Positions 34,656 through 43,474 of a DNA stretch of 45,175 nt are shown one piece after another. The first letter of the stretch is position 1. The number at the start of each line of letters is the position of its first letter. Both the position numbers and the translations under genes were made by a program. Origin of the DNA: CAZWSE01 sp964636575 (lineage in GTDB: Bacteria > Pseudomonadota > Alphaproteobacteria > Rhodobacterales > Rhodobacteraceae); NCBI GenBank assembly GCA_964636575.1, contig CAZWSE010000012.1, positions 1 through 45,175 on the forward strand, written 5' to 3'. The notes below the pieces were generated by a model that was not told the origin of the DNA, made no database searches, and saw only the letters and a list, made by a program, of their open reading frames with translations.

Positions 34656-35519
34656 TTAAAGCTTGTTGATGGGCAGTTTCAGAAAAACGTCGCCCTGATC
34701 ATCTGGTTCAGGCAAATTACCCGCCCGCATGTTAATCTGAAGGCTTGGCACGATCAGTTTGGGCATGGGCAAGGTTGCATCCCGTGCTTCGCGCATTTCT
34801 ACAAATGCCTCTTTGGCCGCATCGCCGCCGATGTGAATGTTCTTGGCTTTTTGCTCACCCACGGTGGTTTCCCAGGCAAAAGCATCGCGGCCGGGGGCTT
34901 TGTAATCATGCCCCACGAAAATGCGGGTTTCATCCGGCAGGGCCAGAATTTTCTGAATACTATCAAAAAGCATTTGCGCCGATCCGCCCGGAAAATCGCA
35001 GCGGGCTGATCCGAAATCAGGCATGAACAGCGTGTCACCCACAAAGGCCGCATCCCCGATCACATAGGTCAGGCAGGCAGGCGTGTGCCCCGGCGTGTGC
35101 ATCACATCGCAGCGCATTTGCCCGATGTGCAGGCTGTCCCCGTCTTTGAACAAGGCATCAAACTGCGATCCATCCCGCTGAAAGGCCGTCCCTTCGTTGA
35201 AGACTTTGCCAAAGGTGTCTTGCACCATGGTGATATTCGACCCGATGCCTATTTTGCCGCCCAGTTTGTCTTGCAGATAAGGCGCCGCAGACAAATGATC
35301 TGCATGGACATGGGTTTCGAGTATCCATTGCGGGTTGAGCTTTTGATCTTGAACGTAAGCAATCAGCGCGTCCGCTGATGACGTATCGGTTCGCCCAGAA
35401 GCATGATCGAAATCCAGAACCGAATCCACGATTGCGCAGGCTGTGCCGCTTGGGTCTTTGACCACATAGGACACTGTGTTGGTGGCGTTGTCGAAAAAGG
35501 CTGTGACGTCAGGGCTCAT
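34656..35519 (-). CDS. Metallo-beta-lactamase-fold persulfide dioxygenase-like protein
   Basis: 287 residues of the ETHE1/Blh-type MBL-fold group. The metal motif is His70-x-His72-x-Asp74-His75 (ETHVHADHLSAAP), followed by MHTPGHTPACLTY, FVGDTLFMPDFGSARCDFPGG and FVGHDY. ETHE1-type enzymes oxidise glutathione persulfide to sulfite with an iron centre. Start chosen at 35519, where GGAGG precedes the ATG by seven bases; the frame to 35621 would run over the putative operator. It leads the sulfide-type operon. Confidence 0.9.
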   Translation of the reverse strand: MSPDVTAFFDNATNTVSYVVKDPSGTACAIVDSVLDFDHASGRTDTSSADALIAYVQDQKLNPQWILETHVHADHLSAAPYLQDKLGGKIGIGSNITMVQDTFGKVFNEGTAFQRDGSQFDALFKDGDSLHIGQMRCDVMHTPGHTPACLTYVIGDAAFVGDTLFMPDFGSARCDFPGGSAQMLFDSIQKILALPDETRIFVGHDYKAPGRDAFAWETTVGEQKAKNIHIGGDAAKEAFVEMREARDATLPMPKLIVPSLQINMRAGNLPEPDDQGDVFLKLPINKL

Positions 35520-35543
35520 GGGGCATCCTCCGCTTTCCACATT

Positions 35544-35555
35544 AAACATATGTTT
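35544..35555. promoter_or_regulatory. Palindromic operator candidate of the sulfide-type operon
   Basis: AAACATATGTTT is a perfect 12-base palindrome, with ACATT on one side and AATGT on the other (35540-35564), 25 bases before the dioxygenase start. AT-rich palindromes in this position are bound by BigR/SqrR-type ArsR-family persulfide sensors. No such regulator is encoded in the window. Confidence 0.55.
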
Positions 35556-35598
35556 TTCTGAATGTGTTGCAAGCGAAACTTGCGAAAGCGCCGTGACG

Positions 35599-35838
35599 TT
35601 ACCCGAGTGATATCCCCACAATCACCATCATCAACCCAATCGCCGAGACAAACAATGCACCAAGGTTCATCGGCACAACCCGTTTGACCGCATCGCGCAA
35701 GTCCTCGTCGCTCAGGTTTGCTTGTTTTGCCCGCGCCACTTTCACGATGCACCAGAACAGCCCGATCATTCCAAGCACGGTCAATCCAGCGCCTGTCCAG
35801 ACGATGTAGTCGAAAATTGTGGGTGCGTTTGTTTCCAT
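35599..35838 (-). CDS. Small two-TM membrane protein, hypothetical
   Basis: 79 residues with two membrane segments (about 12-32 and 55-76) separated by a charged loop KQANLSDEDLRDAVKRVVP. I recognise no named family; similar small proteins occur in Rhodobacterales as best I recall. It lies 39 bases after the tonB gene on the same strand and could be read from the B12 operon. Confidence 0.7.
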   Translation of the reverse strand: METNAPTIFDYIVWTGAGLTVLGMIGLFWCIVKVARAKQANLSDEDLRDAVKRVVPMNLGALFVSAIGLMMVIVGISLG

Positions 35839-35877
35839 GCCCCGCTGGCTAGCGCAAAGTGTTGTGGGGCTGCAAGA

Positions 35878-36741
35878 CTACTTTGAAAAGGTCAGGGGAA
35901 TTTGGAACCTGTATTGCGCCTTGTTCAACCCTTTTGGGGCTTTTGCAAAACGGCCCGCCCGTTGCACGGCCTTTATTGCAGCCTGATCGAGCGCGGCATT
36001 GCCTGACGAGCGTGACAAAGATAGTCCCTTAAGCCGTCCGTCCCGCCCCAAAGTCAAAACAACCTTGGCGGTGCCTGTTGCTTTGGTTCCACGCGGATAG
36101 CGCATATTGCGTCTGATCTTGCGCTGGATTTGCGCGTTCCAACGGGCTTGCAATGACGCGGTCTGTGCTTTGCTGAGACTTTGGGCAGCAACCGTCCCGC
36201 CTGAGCTGGTCGCTTTGGCGGCACCTGACCCGCTGGCCTGCTTTTTGGGGGCAGGGGCTTGGGCCGGCTTTGGTTGCGCGACCTTAGGTTTCGCGGGGGC
36301 CGGTTTCGGCGCGGGTTTGGTAACCTCTGGCTTTGGGGTCACGGGTTTGGGCTTTGGCACAGGCTTGGGAACCGGCGGGGGCGCAACTGGCGTTGTCTCA
36401 ACAACAGGATCTTGCATGGGCGTGACCTCAACAAGGTCCGGCAGAGAAGGCAGCGCCACGGGTGTTGTCGGTTGCGTCGGCTGTGCGACTACGGGGGTTT
36501 GCTGCACAGGTTGAACGGGGCGCGCGGCCACCGCTGTCATCGTTTGCGCAATGTCCGGTTGCTGTTGCCAACGATCTGCCATGGCTTGCATTTGGGGTGC
36601 TGCCCCTTGCAGGCTCACGCTATCAGCACCCTGATCGCCGCCCGCTTGTGCACCGCCGTCGGGGGCCATCCAATAGAACACCCCAGCATGCAACGCCGTC
36701 GCAATCAGACCGAACAGAATGATGCTCAAGACGCCGCGCAT
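35878..36741 (-). CDS. tonB: TonB-family energy transducer
   Basis: 287 residues. N-terminal membrane anchor (about 3-25), a Gln/Pro-rich periplasmic spacer with Pro-Lys repeats (PKPVPKPKPVTPKPEV...), and a C-terminal TonB domain (NAQIQRKIRRNMRYPRGTKATGTAKVVLTLGRDGRL...AAIKAVQRAG). TonB passes the proton-motive force from ExbB-ExbD to outer-membrane receptors, here most likely the B12 receptor of the same operon. ATG at 36741 shares one base with the stop of exbD (TGATG); a GTG one codon earlier (36744) is possible. Confidence 0.92.
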   Translation of the reverse strand: MRGVLSIILFGLIATALHAGVFYWMAPDGGAQAGGDQGADSVSLQGAAPQMQAMADRWQQQPDIAQTMTAVAARPVQPVQQTPVVAQPTQPTTPVALPSLPDLVEVTPMQDPVVETTPVAPPPVPKPVPKPKPVTPKPEVTKPAPKPAPAKPKVAQPKPAQAPAPKKQASGSGAAKATSSGGTVAAQSLSKAQTASLQARWNAQIQRKIRRNMRYPRGTKATGTAKVVLTLGRDGRLKGLSLSRSSGNAALDQAAIKAVQRAGRFAKAPKGLNKAQYRFQIPLTFSK

Positions 36742-37127
36742 CACTTGTCTCCGGTCACAAGTTGGGTCGATGTGATGCCCGCCGCCGCAATTTTCGGTAA
36801 CAGTTGTGCCAATTCCGAAGCAGGCAAGTTTGCATCCACGCGCAGGGTTAAAATGGTACCTGTCGGATGACGGCTAAGGGCCGCCAATGCCGCTTGGTCG
36901 CGCAGGCCAGCGTATCCGTAGTCGCCCTTTGCACTGACGTAGAACGTGTCGGGGTCAGCCTTTTCAAGCTGGGTCGCCTCGGCACTTGGCACGCTGACCT
37001 CAAAGGGTTCGGGCGGCGCGATGCTGGCGCTCATCAAGAAGAAGATGAGCAGCAAGAACACCACATTGATCATCGGCACAATGCTTTCAGTGGCGCGGCG
37101 GCGCGTGGGAGGCGGCGAGAAATCCAT
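36741..37127 (-). CDS. exbD: ExbD-family protein with Asn replacing the membrane Asp
   Basis: 128 residues. One membrane helix (about 17-38) and a periplasmic ExbD/TolR domain. The essential helix motif, normally P-x-I-D, reads PMINVVFLLLIFFLM with Asn21 in place of the proton-carrying Asp. The first ExbD of the operon keeps its Asp. It may pair with that copy as a non-protonatable partner. It lies three bases after the first exbD. Codon AAT is clear in the sequence. Confidence 0.9.
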   Translation of the reverse strand: MDFSPPPTRRRATESIVPMINVVFLLLIFFLMSASIAPPEPFEVSVPSAEATQLEKADPDTFYVSAKGDYGYAGLRDQAALAALSRHPTGTILTLRVDANLPASELAQLLPKIAAAGITSTQLVTGDK

Positions 37128-37130
37128 GCG

Positions 37131-37508
37131 CTATTCGACCACGACCACAGTGCTGAACCCGGCGGCGTTCAGGGCCTCAATCACCTCGACCAGGCGTTGC
37201 ACATTTGTGGTCTCACTTGGGCGCAGCAGGATTGCGTCGGCGGGCGTTGCCATCAAACCTTGAAGGGCGGTTACAAGCCCGCCTTGATCCATGGTGACCC
37301 CGTTAAGCGACAGCCCATCGGGTGCTACGCCCACCAATCGCGGCGGCCCGTCATAAGGCGCGTCTGTGCCGGACAAAGCCACGGGCAGGGCCATATCCTG
37401 TCCGAAGCGCGACGCCAGCATAAAGAACACGAGCAACAGAAACACCACGTCGATCATCGGCGTCAGGCTGGGCCTGCGCGCGCGTCGGCTGGGGCCAAGG
37501 CTGAACAT
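37131..37508 (-). CDS. exbD: ExbD biopolymer transport protein
   Basis: 125 residues. The helix motif LTPMIDVVFLLLVFFMLAS carries the essential Asp20. With ExbB it forms the proton-driven motor that energises TonB. The start overlaps the exbB stop by one base (TGATG). Confidence 0.93.
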   Translation of the reverse strand: MFSLGPSRRARRPSLTPMIDVVFLLLVFFMLASRFGQDMALPVALSGTDAPYDGPPRLVGVAPDGLSLNGVTMDQGGLVTALQGLMATPADAILLRPSETTNVQRLVEVIEALNAAGFSTVVVVE

Positions 37509-38137
37509 CAGCGCGGGCCTCCTCTCGTGAAAATGCGGGTGGCGATGTCTTCAAGATCGGCTTGAATGCGGTCGGTGATGCTTTCAAACCATGTCAGTGC
37601 CATCGACGCAGGAATCGCGACGGCCATGCCCGCGGCGGTGGTCAGCAAGGCCTCCCATATCCCTCCGGCGAGGGCTGCGGGATCAGCGCGGCTGCCTGCC
37701 TCTTGCAAGGCTTGAAAGGCTTCGATCATGCCAAGCACGGTTCCCAAAAGCCCCAGCAAGGGGGCGATTGTTGCGATCAGTTCCAAGATGCGCAGACCGC
37801 GACGTGTTTCCGCCAGATCGGCTTTTGCAAAACGCATCGTTTCTTCGCGGGCGGCCGTGTCGGACAGTCTGTCGTCCTTACGGGCCGTTATCGCACGGTA
37901 CGCCAGCCGCGCCCGCACGGCGCCGCGGTTTTCAACGGCTGACAAAGCCCGATCTACCGATCCGTCTTCCCAAGCCGATACAGCGACTTCGACCCGCCGC
38001 TTGGCCCAAGCCCCCATCCGCGACAATCGCCAAAGCTTCCACAAGATCACTGTCAACGTGATGATGCTCAGCCCCGCGATCAGCCAAAGCGTGATGCCGC
38101 CCTGTTCCAAAAACGGGATGATATTGTCTTGGATCAT
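37508..38137 (-). CDS. exbB: ExbB/MotA/TolQ-family proton channel protein
   Basis: 209 residues with three membrane segments. LEQGGITLWLIAGLSIITLTVILWKL and LELIATIAPLLGLLGTVLGMIEAFQ...GGIWEALLTTAAGMAVAIPASM match ExbB. It builds the pentameric ring around the ExbD pair. The ATG at 38137 overlaps the upstream binding-protein stop by four bases; the longer frame to 38326 lies within that gene. Confidence 0.94.
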   Translation of the reverse strand: MIQDNIIPFLEQGGITLWLIAGLSIITLTVILWKLWRLSRMGAWAKRRVEVAVSAWEDGSVDRALSAVENRGAVRARLAYRAITARKDDRLSDTAAREETMRFAKADLAETRRGLRILELIATIAPLLGLLGTVLGMIEAFQALQEAGSRADPAALAGGIWEALLTTAAGMAVAIPASMALTWFESITDRIQADLEDIATRIFTRGGPR

Positions 38138-38925
38138 TTTTGGTCTCCGGTTTCGGGCCACAAGGCGTTCACGATCGCATCTAGGCCGTCGGTCAAGGCC
38201 GCTGGGCCGGGTTGCAGGATCAAAGGCGATTTGATTTCCACAATGCGCCCGTTTTTGACGGCAGGGATGGCATCCCAACCCGGACGAGCGATGATTTTCT
38301 CGGGCCGTACTTTCTTGCCGCACCACGACGCGATGATCACGTCAGGGGCGGCGTCAATGATCTGGGAAGGGTCCAAGATACGGGCCTTGGCGCCTTGTTC
38401 CGCACGCAGTTGCGCAAAGACATCCATGCCACCTGCAATCTCGATCAATTCCGACACCCAAGAGATGCCAGAAATCGGTGGGTCATCCCATTCTTCAAAA
38501 TAAACGCGGGGGCGTGTGGGACGCGGGGTTGCTTTAAGACGCGCGAGCTTACTCTCAAACCCACGCACAAGCGCCTCGGCCTTGCCAGCGCATCCCAAAA
38601 GCGCCCCGAGTGTGCGGATCATATCCAAAATCTCAGACACGGATCGTTGGTTGAAGGCATGCACGGTGACACCTTGCTTGATCAAATCCGCTGCAATGTC
38701 GGCCTGTAAGTCACTGAATGTCAGCACAAGATCGGGGTTGAGGGTCAGAATTTTTGGCACATCCGCCGAAGTGAACGCACCCACGCGCGGCTTTTCACGG
38801 CGGACCCGGCTCGGGCGGACCGCATAGCCCGTGACCCCAACAATCCGCCAGTCTTCGCCAAGCAGATATAGCGTCTCAACGGTTTCCTCGGTGAGGCAAA
38901 CGATGCGCTCAGGAGGGAAGGCCAT
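38134..38925 (-). CDS. BtuF-like substrate-binding domain protein without signal peptide
   Basis: 263 residues of the type III periplasmic-binding fold (PF01497): RIVCLTEETVETLYLLGEDWRIVGVTGYAV, KILTLNPDLVLTFSDLQADIAADLIKQGVTVHAFNQ, and APDVIIASWCGKKVRPEKI. It begins MAFPPERIVCLTEE with no signal peptide, so as read it stays in the cytoplasm. An ATG at 38925 overlaps the btuD stop by one base; the GTG at 38928 is an alternative. It may bind cobalamin or a precursor inside the cell (inference). It sits between the ATPase and exbB. Confidence 0.85.
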   Translation of the reverse strand: MAFPPERIVCLTEETVETLYLLGEDWRIVGVTGYAVRPSRVRREKPRVGAFTSADVPKILTLNPDLVLTFSDLQADIAADLIKQGVTVHAFNQRSVSEILDMIRTLGALLGCAGKAEALVRGFESKLARLKATPRPTRPRVYFEEWDDPPISGISWVSELIEIAGGMDVFAQLRAEQGAKARILDPSQIIDAAPDVIIASWCGKKVRPEKIIARPGWDAIPAVKNGRIVEIKSPLILQPGPAALTDGLDAIVNALWPETGDQK

Positions 38926-39698
38926 CACACATCCTCCGCAGTGCTGATCACATCAAGCGGCTGAAACACAAGCCCCGCATCCGTGTGCTGCAAGTGTGCA
39001 GAGACGCCGAAGACATCGCGCAGGTTGTCAGAGGTCAGCACCTTTTCCGGCGCCCCGTTCGCAACGATCCGGCCTTTGTCCATCAAGACCAACCGCGTGC
39101 AATGTCGTGCAGCCAACCCCAGATCATGCAGCGACACCAACACGGCCTTGCCGTCCTGCGCCAGCCCCGCAAAGACCTGCATCGCGCCGATTTGGTTGGC
39201 TGGATCAAGGCCTGCAATGGGTTCATCCGCCATCAGCAGTGGCGTGTCTTGGGCCAGCACGCGGGCGATCAACGCCCGCGCTTGTTCTCCGCCGGACAGT
39301 TCGGTCGCGGTGCGGGTGCGGAAAGCCTCAAGTCCCATGCGGTCGATCGCGGCATCAATGGCGGTTTGGTCATTATCGCTCAGCCCTCCGCCCTTGGGCA
39401 GATGCGGTGTGCGCCCCAATGCGATCAGCGTTTCGACGCTGACAGGCCATGCAATGTCGCGTGCTTGCGGCATCCAAGCGGCCTGTTTGGCGCGGTCTTT
39501 GGGTGTAAGGTCCGTCAACGAACACCCGCCCTTGGCCGCAATCAACCCCAGCGCCGCCCGCATCAATGTGGTTTTACCAGCACCATTCGGCCCGATTAGC
39601 CCGACGCATTCGCCTCGGGCGATGTCCAGTGAGACGCCATCGACCACAGGGCAGCCTTGGCGGGTGACGGTCAGGTTTTCAAGGCGCAGCAAGCTCAT
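38925..39698 (-). CDS. btuD: Cobalamin-type ABC transporter ATP-binding protein
   Basis: 257 residues. Walker A GPNGAGKTT, signature LSGGEQARALIARVLAQ and Walker B LLMADEPIAGLDP. The FecE/BtuD family drives import of cobalamin or ferric siderophores. The start overlaps the btuC stop by four bases. The riboswitch makes cobalamin or a corrinoid the likely cargo. Confidence 0.9.
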   Translation of the reverse strand: MSLLRLENLTVTRQGCPVVDGVSLDIARGECVGLIGPNGAGKTTLMRAALGLIAAKGGCSLTDLTPKDRAKQAAWMPQARDIAWPVSVETLIALGRTPHLPKGGGLSDNDQTAIDAAIDRMGLEAFRTRTATELSGGEQARALIARVLAQDTPLLMADEPIAGLDPANQIGAMQVFAGLAQDGKAVLVSLHDLGLAARHCTRLVLMDKGRIVANGAPEKVLTSDNLRDVFGVSAHLQHTDAGLVFQPLDVISTAEDV

Positions 39699-40675
39699 CT
39701 AACTTCGCCCCGCGTTTTGTAGATCAGATGCAAAAACAAGGGTGCGCCGACTAGCGCCATCAGAACACCCAGTTTCAAATCCCGATCCGGCAGGATCAAA
39801 CGAACCGCAATATCTGCCATCAGAACCATAGCGGCCCCGCCAAGGGCAGACGACCACAACAACCGCGACGGTTTTGCGCCAACAAAGGGGCGCAAGATGT
39901 GTGGCACCACAAGGCCGACAAAGCCAATGGCACCCGCCACGGCCGTGGCCGCGCCCACGCAGGCGGCCGTTCCGATGACCAGTTTCAGCCGCAGGTGGCT
40001 TAGGCGTATCCCCATCGCTTCGGCGGCGTCTTCGCCCAAGGTTAGTGCATCAAGCCCGCGTCCCATGGACCCCAAAAGCACCCATCCAAGCGCCATGAAC
40101 GGCAGGGCGATCCAGACGTGCTCAAAGGAGCGGTCTGCCAGTGATCCAAGCATCCAGAACACGATCTCGGACGCCGCAAAGGGGTTGGGCGACAGGTTCA
40201 AAACAAGCGACGTCAGGGCCGAGGCGAGCGCCGAGATTGCAATCCCGGCAAGGATCAAGGTCATTGACCCGCCACGCGGACCTGCCAGCGCCAGAACCAG
40301 CAGCACCGCAATAGTGGCCGCGGCCAACGCTGCCAAGGGCAGGGCCAACGCAAAGGCCAATGCGGCACCTGTTTGAATGGCCAGAACCGCGCCCAATCCG
40401 GCAGAAGCAGAGACCCCGATTAACCCAGGCTCGGCCAGCGGGTTACGCAAATATCCCTGCATAGCCGCGCCAGCCAGCCCCAATGAGGCGCCGATCATCA
40501 CCGCCAGCAAAGCGCGGGGCAGGCGGATATCGCGCATGACGATGGTCAGTGGTGTGCCATCATCGCGGATCAGCGCAGACAGGCTTTCCATGGGGGTTGC
40601 TGTCGCAAAGCCGACGACGACCGAAATGCAGAACAGCACGCTGCAGAGAAGGATTAGACCAATGGAAAGCCTCAT
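39695..40675 (-). CDS. btuC: Cobalamin-type ABC transporter permease
   Basis: 326 residues, FecCD family, about nine to ten membrane segments. RLPRALLAVMIGASLGLAGAAMQGYLRNPLAEPGLIGVSASAGLGAV is the family signature; GFVGLVVPHILRPFVG is the second. The ATG at 40675 overlaps the binding-protein stop by four bases; the frame to 40753 lies within it. Confidence 0.92.
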   Translation of the reverse strand: MRLSIGLILLCSVLFCISVVVGFATATPMESLSALIRDDGTPLTIVMRDIRLPRALLAVMIGASLGLAGAAMQGYLRNPLAEPGLIGVSASAGLGAVLAIQTGAALAFALALPLAALAAATIAVLLVLALAGPRGGSMTLILAGIAISALASALTSLVLNLSPNPFAASEIVFWMLGSLADRSFEHVWIALPFMALGWVLLGSMGRGLDALTLGEDAAEAMGIRLSHLRLKLVIGTAACVGAATAVAGAIGFVGLVVPHILRPFVGAKPSRLLWSSALGGAAMVLMADIAVRLILPDRDLKLGVLMALVGAPLFLHLIYKTRGEVR

Positions 40676-41520
40676 TGCCCAGCCTCCATCGACAAACGCA
40701 GTTCGCGCATTTTGGCGATGGCGTTGAGAACATATGGGGTGCCACAGGCCCAATCGCGGTCGGTCAGCTCACCGGCGATCAAGGTATCTGGTAGGGCGCG
40801 CAGGGCAGGGTGGCTCAGGTTGTCTTCGGCCCGCGACTGGCCGGGGTAGCCGCGTCCGGTGATGATGATATCAGGCTCAAGCAAGATCAGCTGTTCGAGC
40901 GGGATTTTACCTGGGCCGCTGATGCCAACCTCGCTTGCAACGTTGCGAAAGCCCGCGATGGTCAGGATCTCGTGGGCCAATGTCTTGTCGCCCGATGTGT
41001 AGTTGTTGACGTAAGACAGGGCGACGCGGGGGCCGTTCAGAGGCGCGTCCGACAAACCCGCAAGATCGGCATCGAACTTGGCCAAGACCGCATCCGTTTT
41101 GTCCTGCTGACCTAAGGCTGATCCAATGCCGCCCAATATGTCGCGCACATCTTGCATCGAATAGGCAGGGGGGAAGACGGCGACCTCGATCCCGAGATTG
41201 CGCAAAATAGACAGTGTGGCCGGAGAGTTGAACGTGCCCGCTAAAACCAGATCGGGCTTCAACAGATACACCTCTTCTGCGCCGGACCCGTTTGTGGGAA
41301 AGGCTTGTGCCGCTTCGGCCATGGTTGAGGCATCAGGGTTCTGGGCAAGGTGACTGACAGAGACCAGTTGATCGGGGTCCGCCAGCATCAGGGCGAGCTG
41401 ATCCGTGCACAGATTGATTGACACAACACGGGCGGGCCGGTCAGCCACGGCAGGTGCCGTCCAAGCCGCGCCAGCCAATGCCAGCGCGGCCAGTTTTGCT
41501 ATGATCCTAGAATTTCGCAC
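40672..41520 (-). CDS. btuF: Cobalamin-type ABC transporter periplasmic binding protein
   Basis: 282 residues from a GTG at 41520. A signal peptide (IIAKLAALALAGAAWTAPAVA) is followed by RVVSINLCTDQLALMLADPDQLVSVSHLAQNP and a type III binding fold (LKPDLVLAGTFNS...EQLILLEPDIIITGRG). It binds the corrinoid released by the receptor and delivers it to the permease. The GTG overlaps the receptor's 3' end by 14 bases; the longer frame to 41586 is less likely. Confidence 0.88.
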   Translation of the reverse strand: MRNSRIIAKLAALALAGAAWTAPAVADRPARVVSINLCTDQLALMLADPDQLVSVSHLAQNPDASTMAEAAQAFPTNGSGAEEVYLLKPDLVLAGTFNSPATLSILRNLGIEVAVFPPAYSMQDVRDILGGIGSALGQQDKTDAVLAKFDADLAGLSDAPLNGPRVALSYVNNYTSGDKTLAHEILTIAGFRNVASEVGISGPGKIPLEQLILLEPDIIITGRGYPGQSRAEDNLSHPALRALPDTLIAGELTDRDWACGTPYVLNAIAKMRELRLSMEAGQ

Positions 41521-43324
41521 GGACCCCAAAGAACACCGCGCGATCTGATGTGCCGTAGCCATTCGTGGTTTGGTATTCTTCGTCAAAGAGGTTGTTCACC
41601 CGCAGATATGCCGTAGCGGAATCGTTGATTTCATAGCTGAGATCGGCGTTGACAACGGTGTAGTCCGCCTGCGGAACACTCGGGAACCCGTCATCAGCGC
41701 GGCCTGCAATATGGCTAAGCGAGATGGAGCTGCTAAATTGCGACGTCCATTGCGCTGAGACACCCAATGTCAGGTCATGCTCAGGCACACGCACCAGCTG
41801 GTTGCCGTTGCGATCGGCGGCATCGGTGTAAGTATAGCTGCCGAAAAGCTCAAACCGGTCGCTGAGTGGTACCGCGCCTGCAAGTTCGATGCCTTGGGTT
41901 GTGCTGGTGCCGGATACCTGCGCATAGGCATTGGTGGCGAAGTCAAAATCAATCAGATCATCGATTTCCGTATAGAAGGCCGTGGCCTTGACGTATGCGC
42001 CGCTGCCGTAGCTGTGTTCGATCCCAAGCTCAAAGCTGCGGCTTGTTTCAGGCTCTAGCGCTGCGTTGCCGAAGGGGCCAAAGAGTTCATAGAGAGAGGG
42101 CGCACGGAACCCGTTGGCAAGGGCTGCACGCACCACAGTGGCGTCCGAAATGCGGTAGGCTGCGGCGAGACGCGCCGTGGTGAAGCCGCCAAATTCCGAA
42201 TGGTCATCGTGGCGCAGGGCAAAGGACAGATCGAGCGCGTCTGAGGCTGCATACTGAACTTCGCCAAAGACGGAGACGGTTTCATAGTCGCCACCGGACC
42301 CGTCAACGAGGAAGGATTCGTCGGAATAGTTGGCCCCAAAGGCGAGCGTCATATTCGACAGCTCTGCCACGCCCTTGTAGCTCAGCTCGGACCGGTCGCC
42401 TTCAAAATCTTGGCTGAAGCCTTGAGCGTAGAACCGGTCTGTTGTGGCATAAGACGCCGCAATTGTGTGCTGGATCCCACCGCCATCGATTTCAGCATAA
42501 AGCCGCAGCGCACGGCGTTCGGCCTCTTCTGTGCCTGTTGTGTCGGCAAGTGAAAACGCAGGTGCAGGGAAGCCGTCTTGGTCGGTTTCCGAGTTTTGGG
42601 CGAAAATCGTAAAGCCCAGCTTGATGGCGTCTGTTGCATCATAAGCACCGGACAAGATCAGAGTTGTGGCTTCATGGCCGTCGGCCTCGGTGTTGCCGTC
42701 GTTTTCATCTGCGGAAGAAAATCCGTCTGTGCGCAGGTGCGACAAGGTCAAGGCCACTTCGCCACGCTCAGACTTGGTCGCGACACCGAACTGGGCACTG
42801 TAGGTGTCATAGCTGCCAAATTCTGCAGCCGTTGTGATGGTTGTGCCCAATTCGGTCGGGCGGGTAGTGGTAATGTTGATAACGCCGCCGATGGCCTCTG
42901 ACCCAAAGAGCGCGGATTGCGAGCCTTTCAGGATTTCGACCCGCGACAGACCTGCTGAGGTCAATGTGCCAAAATCAAAGGCAGTCTGAACGCTTGCCGG
43001 GTCGGTGATGTCGATCCCGTCAATATAGACCGGAATATAGCGCGCAGACAGACCGCGAATACGCACAAAAGTCAGCGCGCCCGCACCCCCATTGCTGCTG
43101 GTGGACACACCGGGCAGAAGGTCGATTGTATCGGCCACACGGGTGGTCGAGGAGCTTTGCAAATCATCTGCTTCAACGATTTCAACCGTGGTGCCAGTGC
43201 GTTTCAGCTCGGTTGGGGTCTGGTTGGCGAAGACGGTGATTTCGCCAAGATCAATGATGTCTTGGGCGGCCAGTGGTGCAGCAGCCAAGCCTGCCAATGC
43301 AGTGCTCAAAAAGAGATGTTTCAT
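41507..43324 (-). CDS. btuB: TonB-dependent vitamin B12 receptor
   Basis: 605 residues. Signal peptide MKHLFLSTALAGLAAAPLAAQ, a TonB-box-like start (LGEITVFANQTPTELKRTGTTVEIVEAD), plug domain (LPGVSTSSNGGAGALTFVRIRGLSARYIPVYIDGIDITDP ... EIL-x-GSQSALFGSEAIGGVINI) and a beta-barrel ending in the aromatic-terminal FFGVRAKF. BtuB takes cobalamin across the outer membrane. Start chosen at 43324, with GGAAAGG before it; the frame to 43450 covers the leader. A cobalamin riboswitch precedes it. It leads a nine-gene operon of overlapping genes. Confidence 0.93.
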   Translation of the reverse strand: MKHLFLSTALAGLAAAPLAAQDIIDLGEITVFANQTPTELKRTGTTVEIVEADDLQSSSTTRVADTIDLLPGVSTSSNGGAGALTFVRIRGLSARYIPVYIDGIDITDPASVQTAFDFGTLTSAGLSRVEILKGSQSALFGSEAIGGVINITTTRPTELGTTITTAAEFGSYDTYSAQFGVATKSERGEVALTLSHLRTDGFSSADENDGNTEADGHEATTLILSGAYDATDAIKLGFTIFAQNSETDQDGFPAPAFSLADTTGTEEAERRALRLYAEIDGGGIQHTIAASYATTDRFYAQGFSQDFEGDRSELSYKGVAELSNMTLAFGANYSDESFLVDGSGGDYETVSVFGEVQYAASDALDLSFALRHDDHSEFGGFTTARLAAAYRISDATVVRAALANGFRAPSLYELFGPFGNAALEPETSRSFELGIEHSYGSGAYVKATAFYTEIDDLIDFDFATNAYAQVSGTSTTQGIELAGAVPLSDRFELFGSYTYTDAADRNGNQLVRVPEHDLTLGVSAQWTSQFSSSISLSHIAGRADDGFPSVPQADYTVVNADLSYEINDSATAYLRVNNLFDEEYQTTNGYGTSDRAVFFGVRAKF

Positions 43325-43346
43325 GCGTTTTGCCTTTCCAAAGCAA

Positions 43347-43361
43347 GGAGCCTCTGGCTCC
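43347..43361 (-). promoter_or_regulatory. Hairpin between riboswitch and btuB start
   Basis: GGAGCC and GGCTCC (43347-43352 and 43356-43361) form a perfect six-base-pair stem with a three-base loop, 23 bases before the btuB start and next to its ribosome site. It may be part of the riboswitch expression platform (translation or transcription control). No T-tract follows, so translational control is favoured. Confidence 0.45.
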
Positions 43362-43474
43362 GGTCGAATATGAGTATTTGGAAAGGGTAAAGGGCCCCTT
43401 CCGCCAAGGTGATTGCCACCGCTGCGGAAAGTCCGCCGACACACACGCACCCCGCGTCTGTCTCCGGGTGATCG

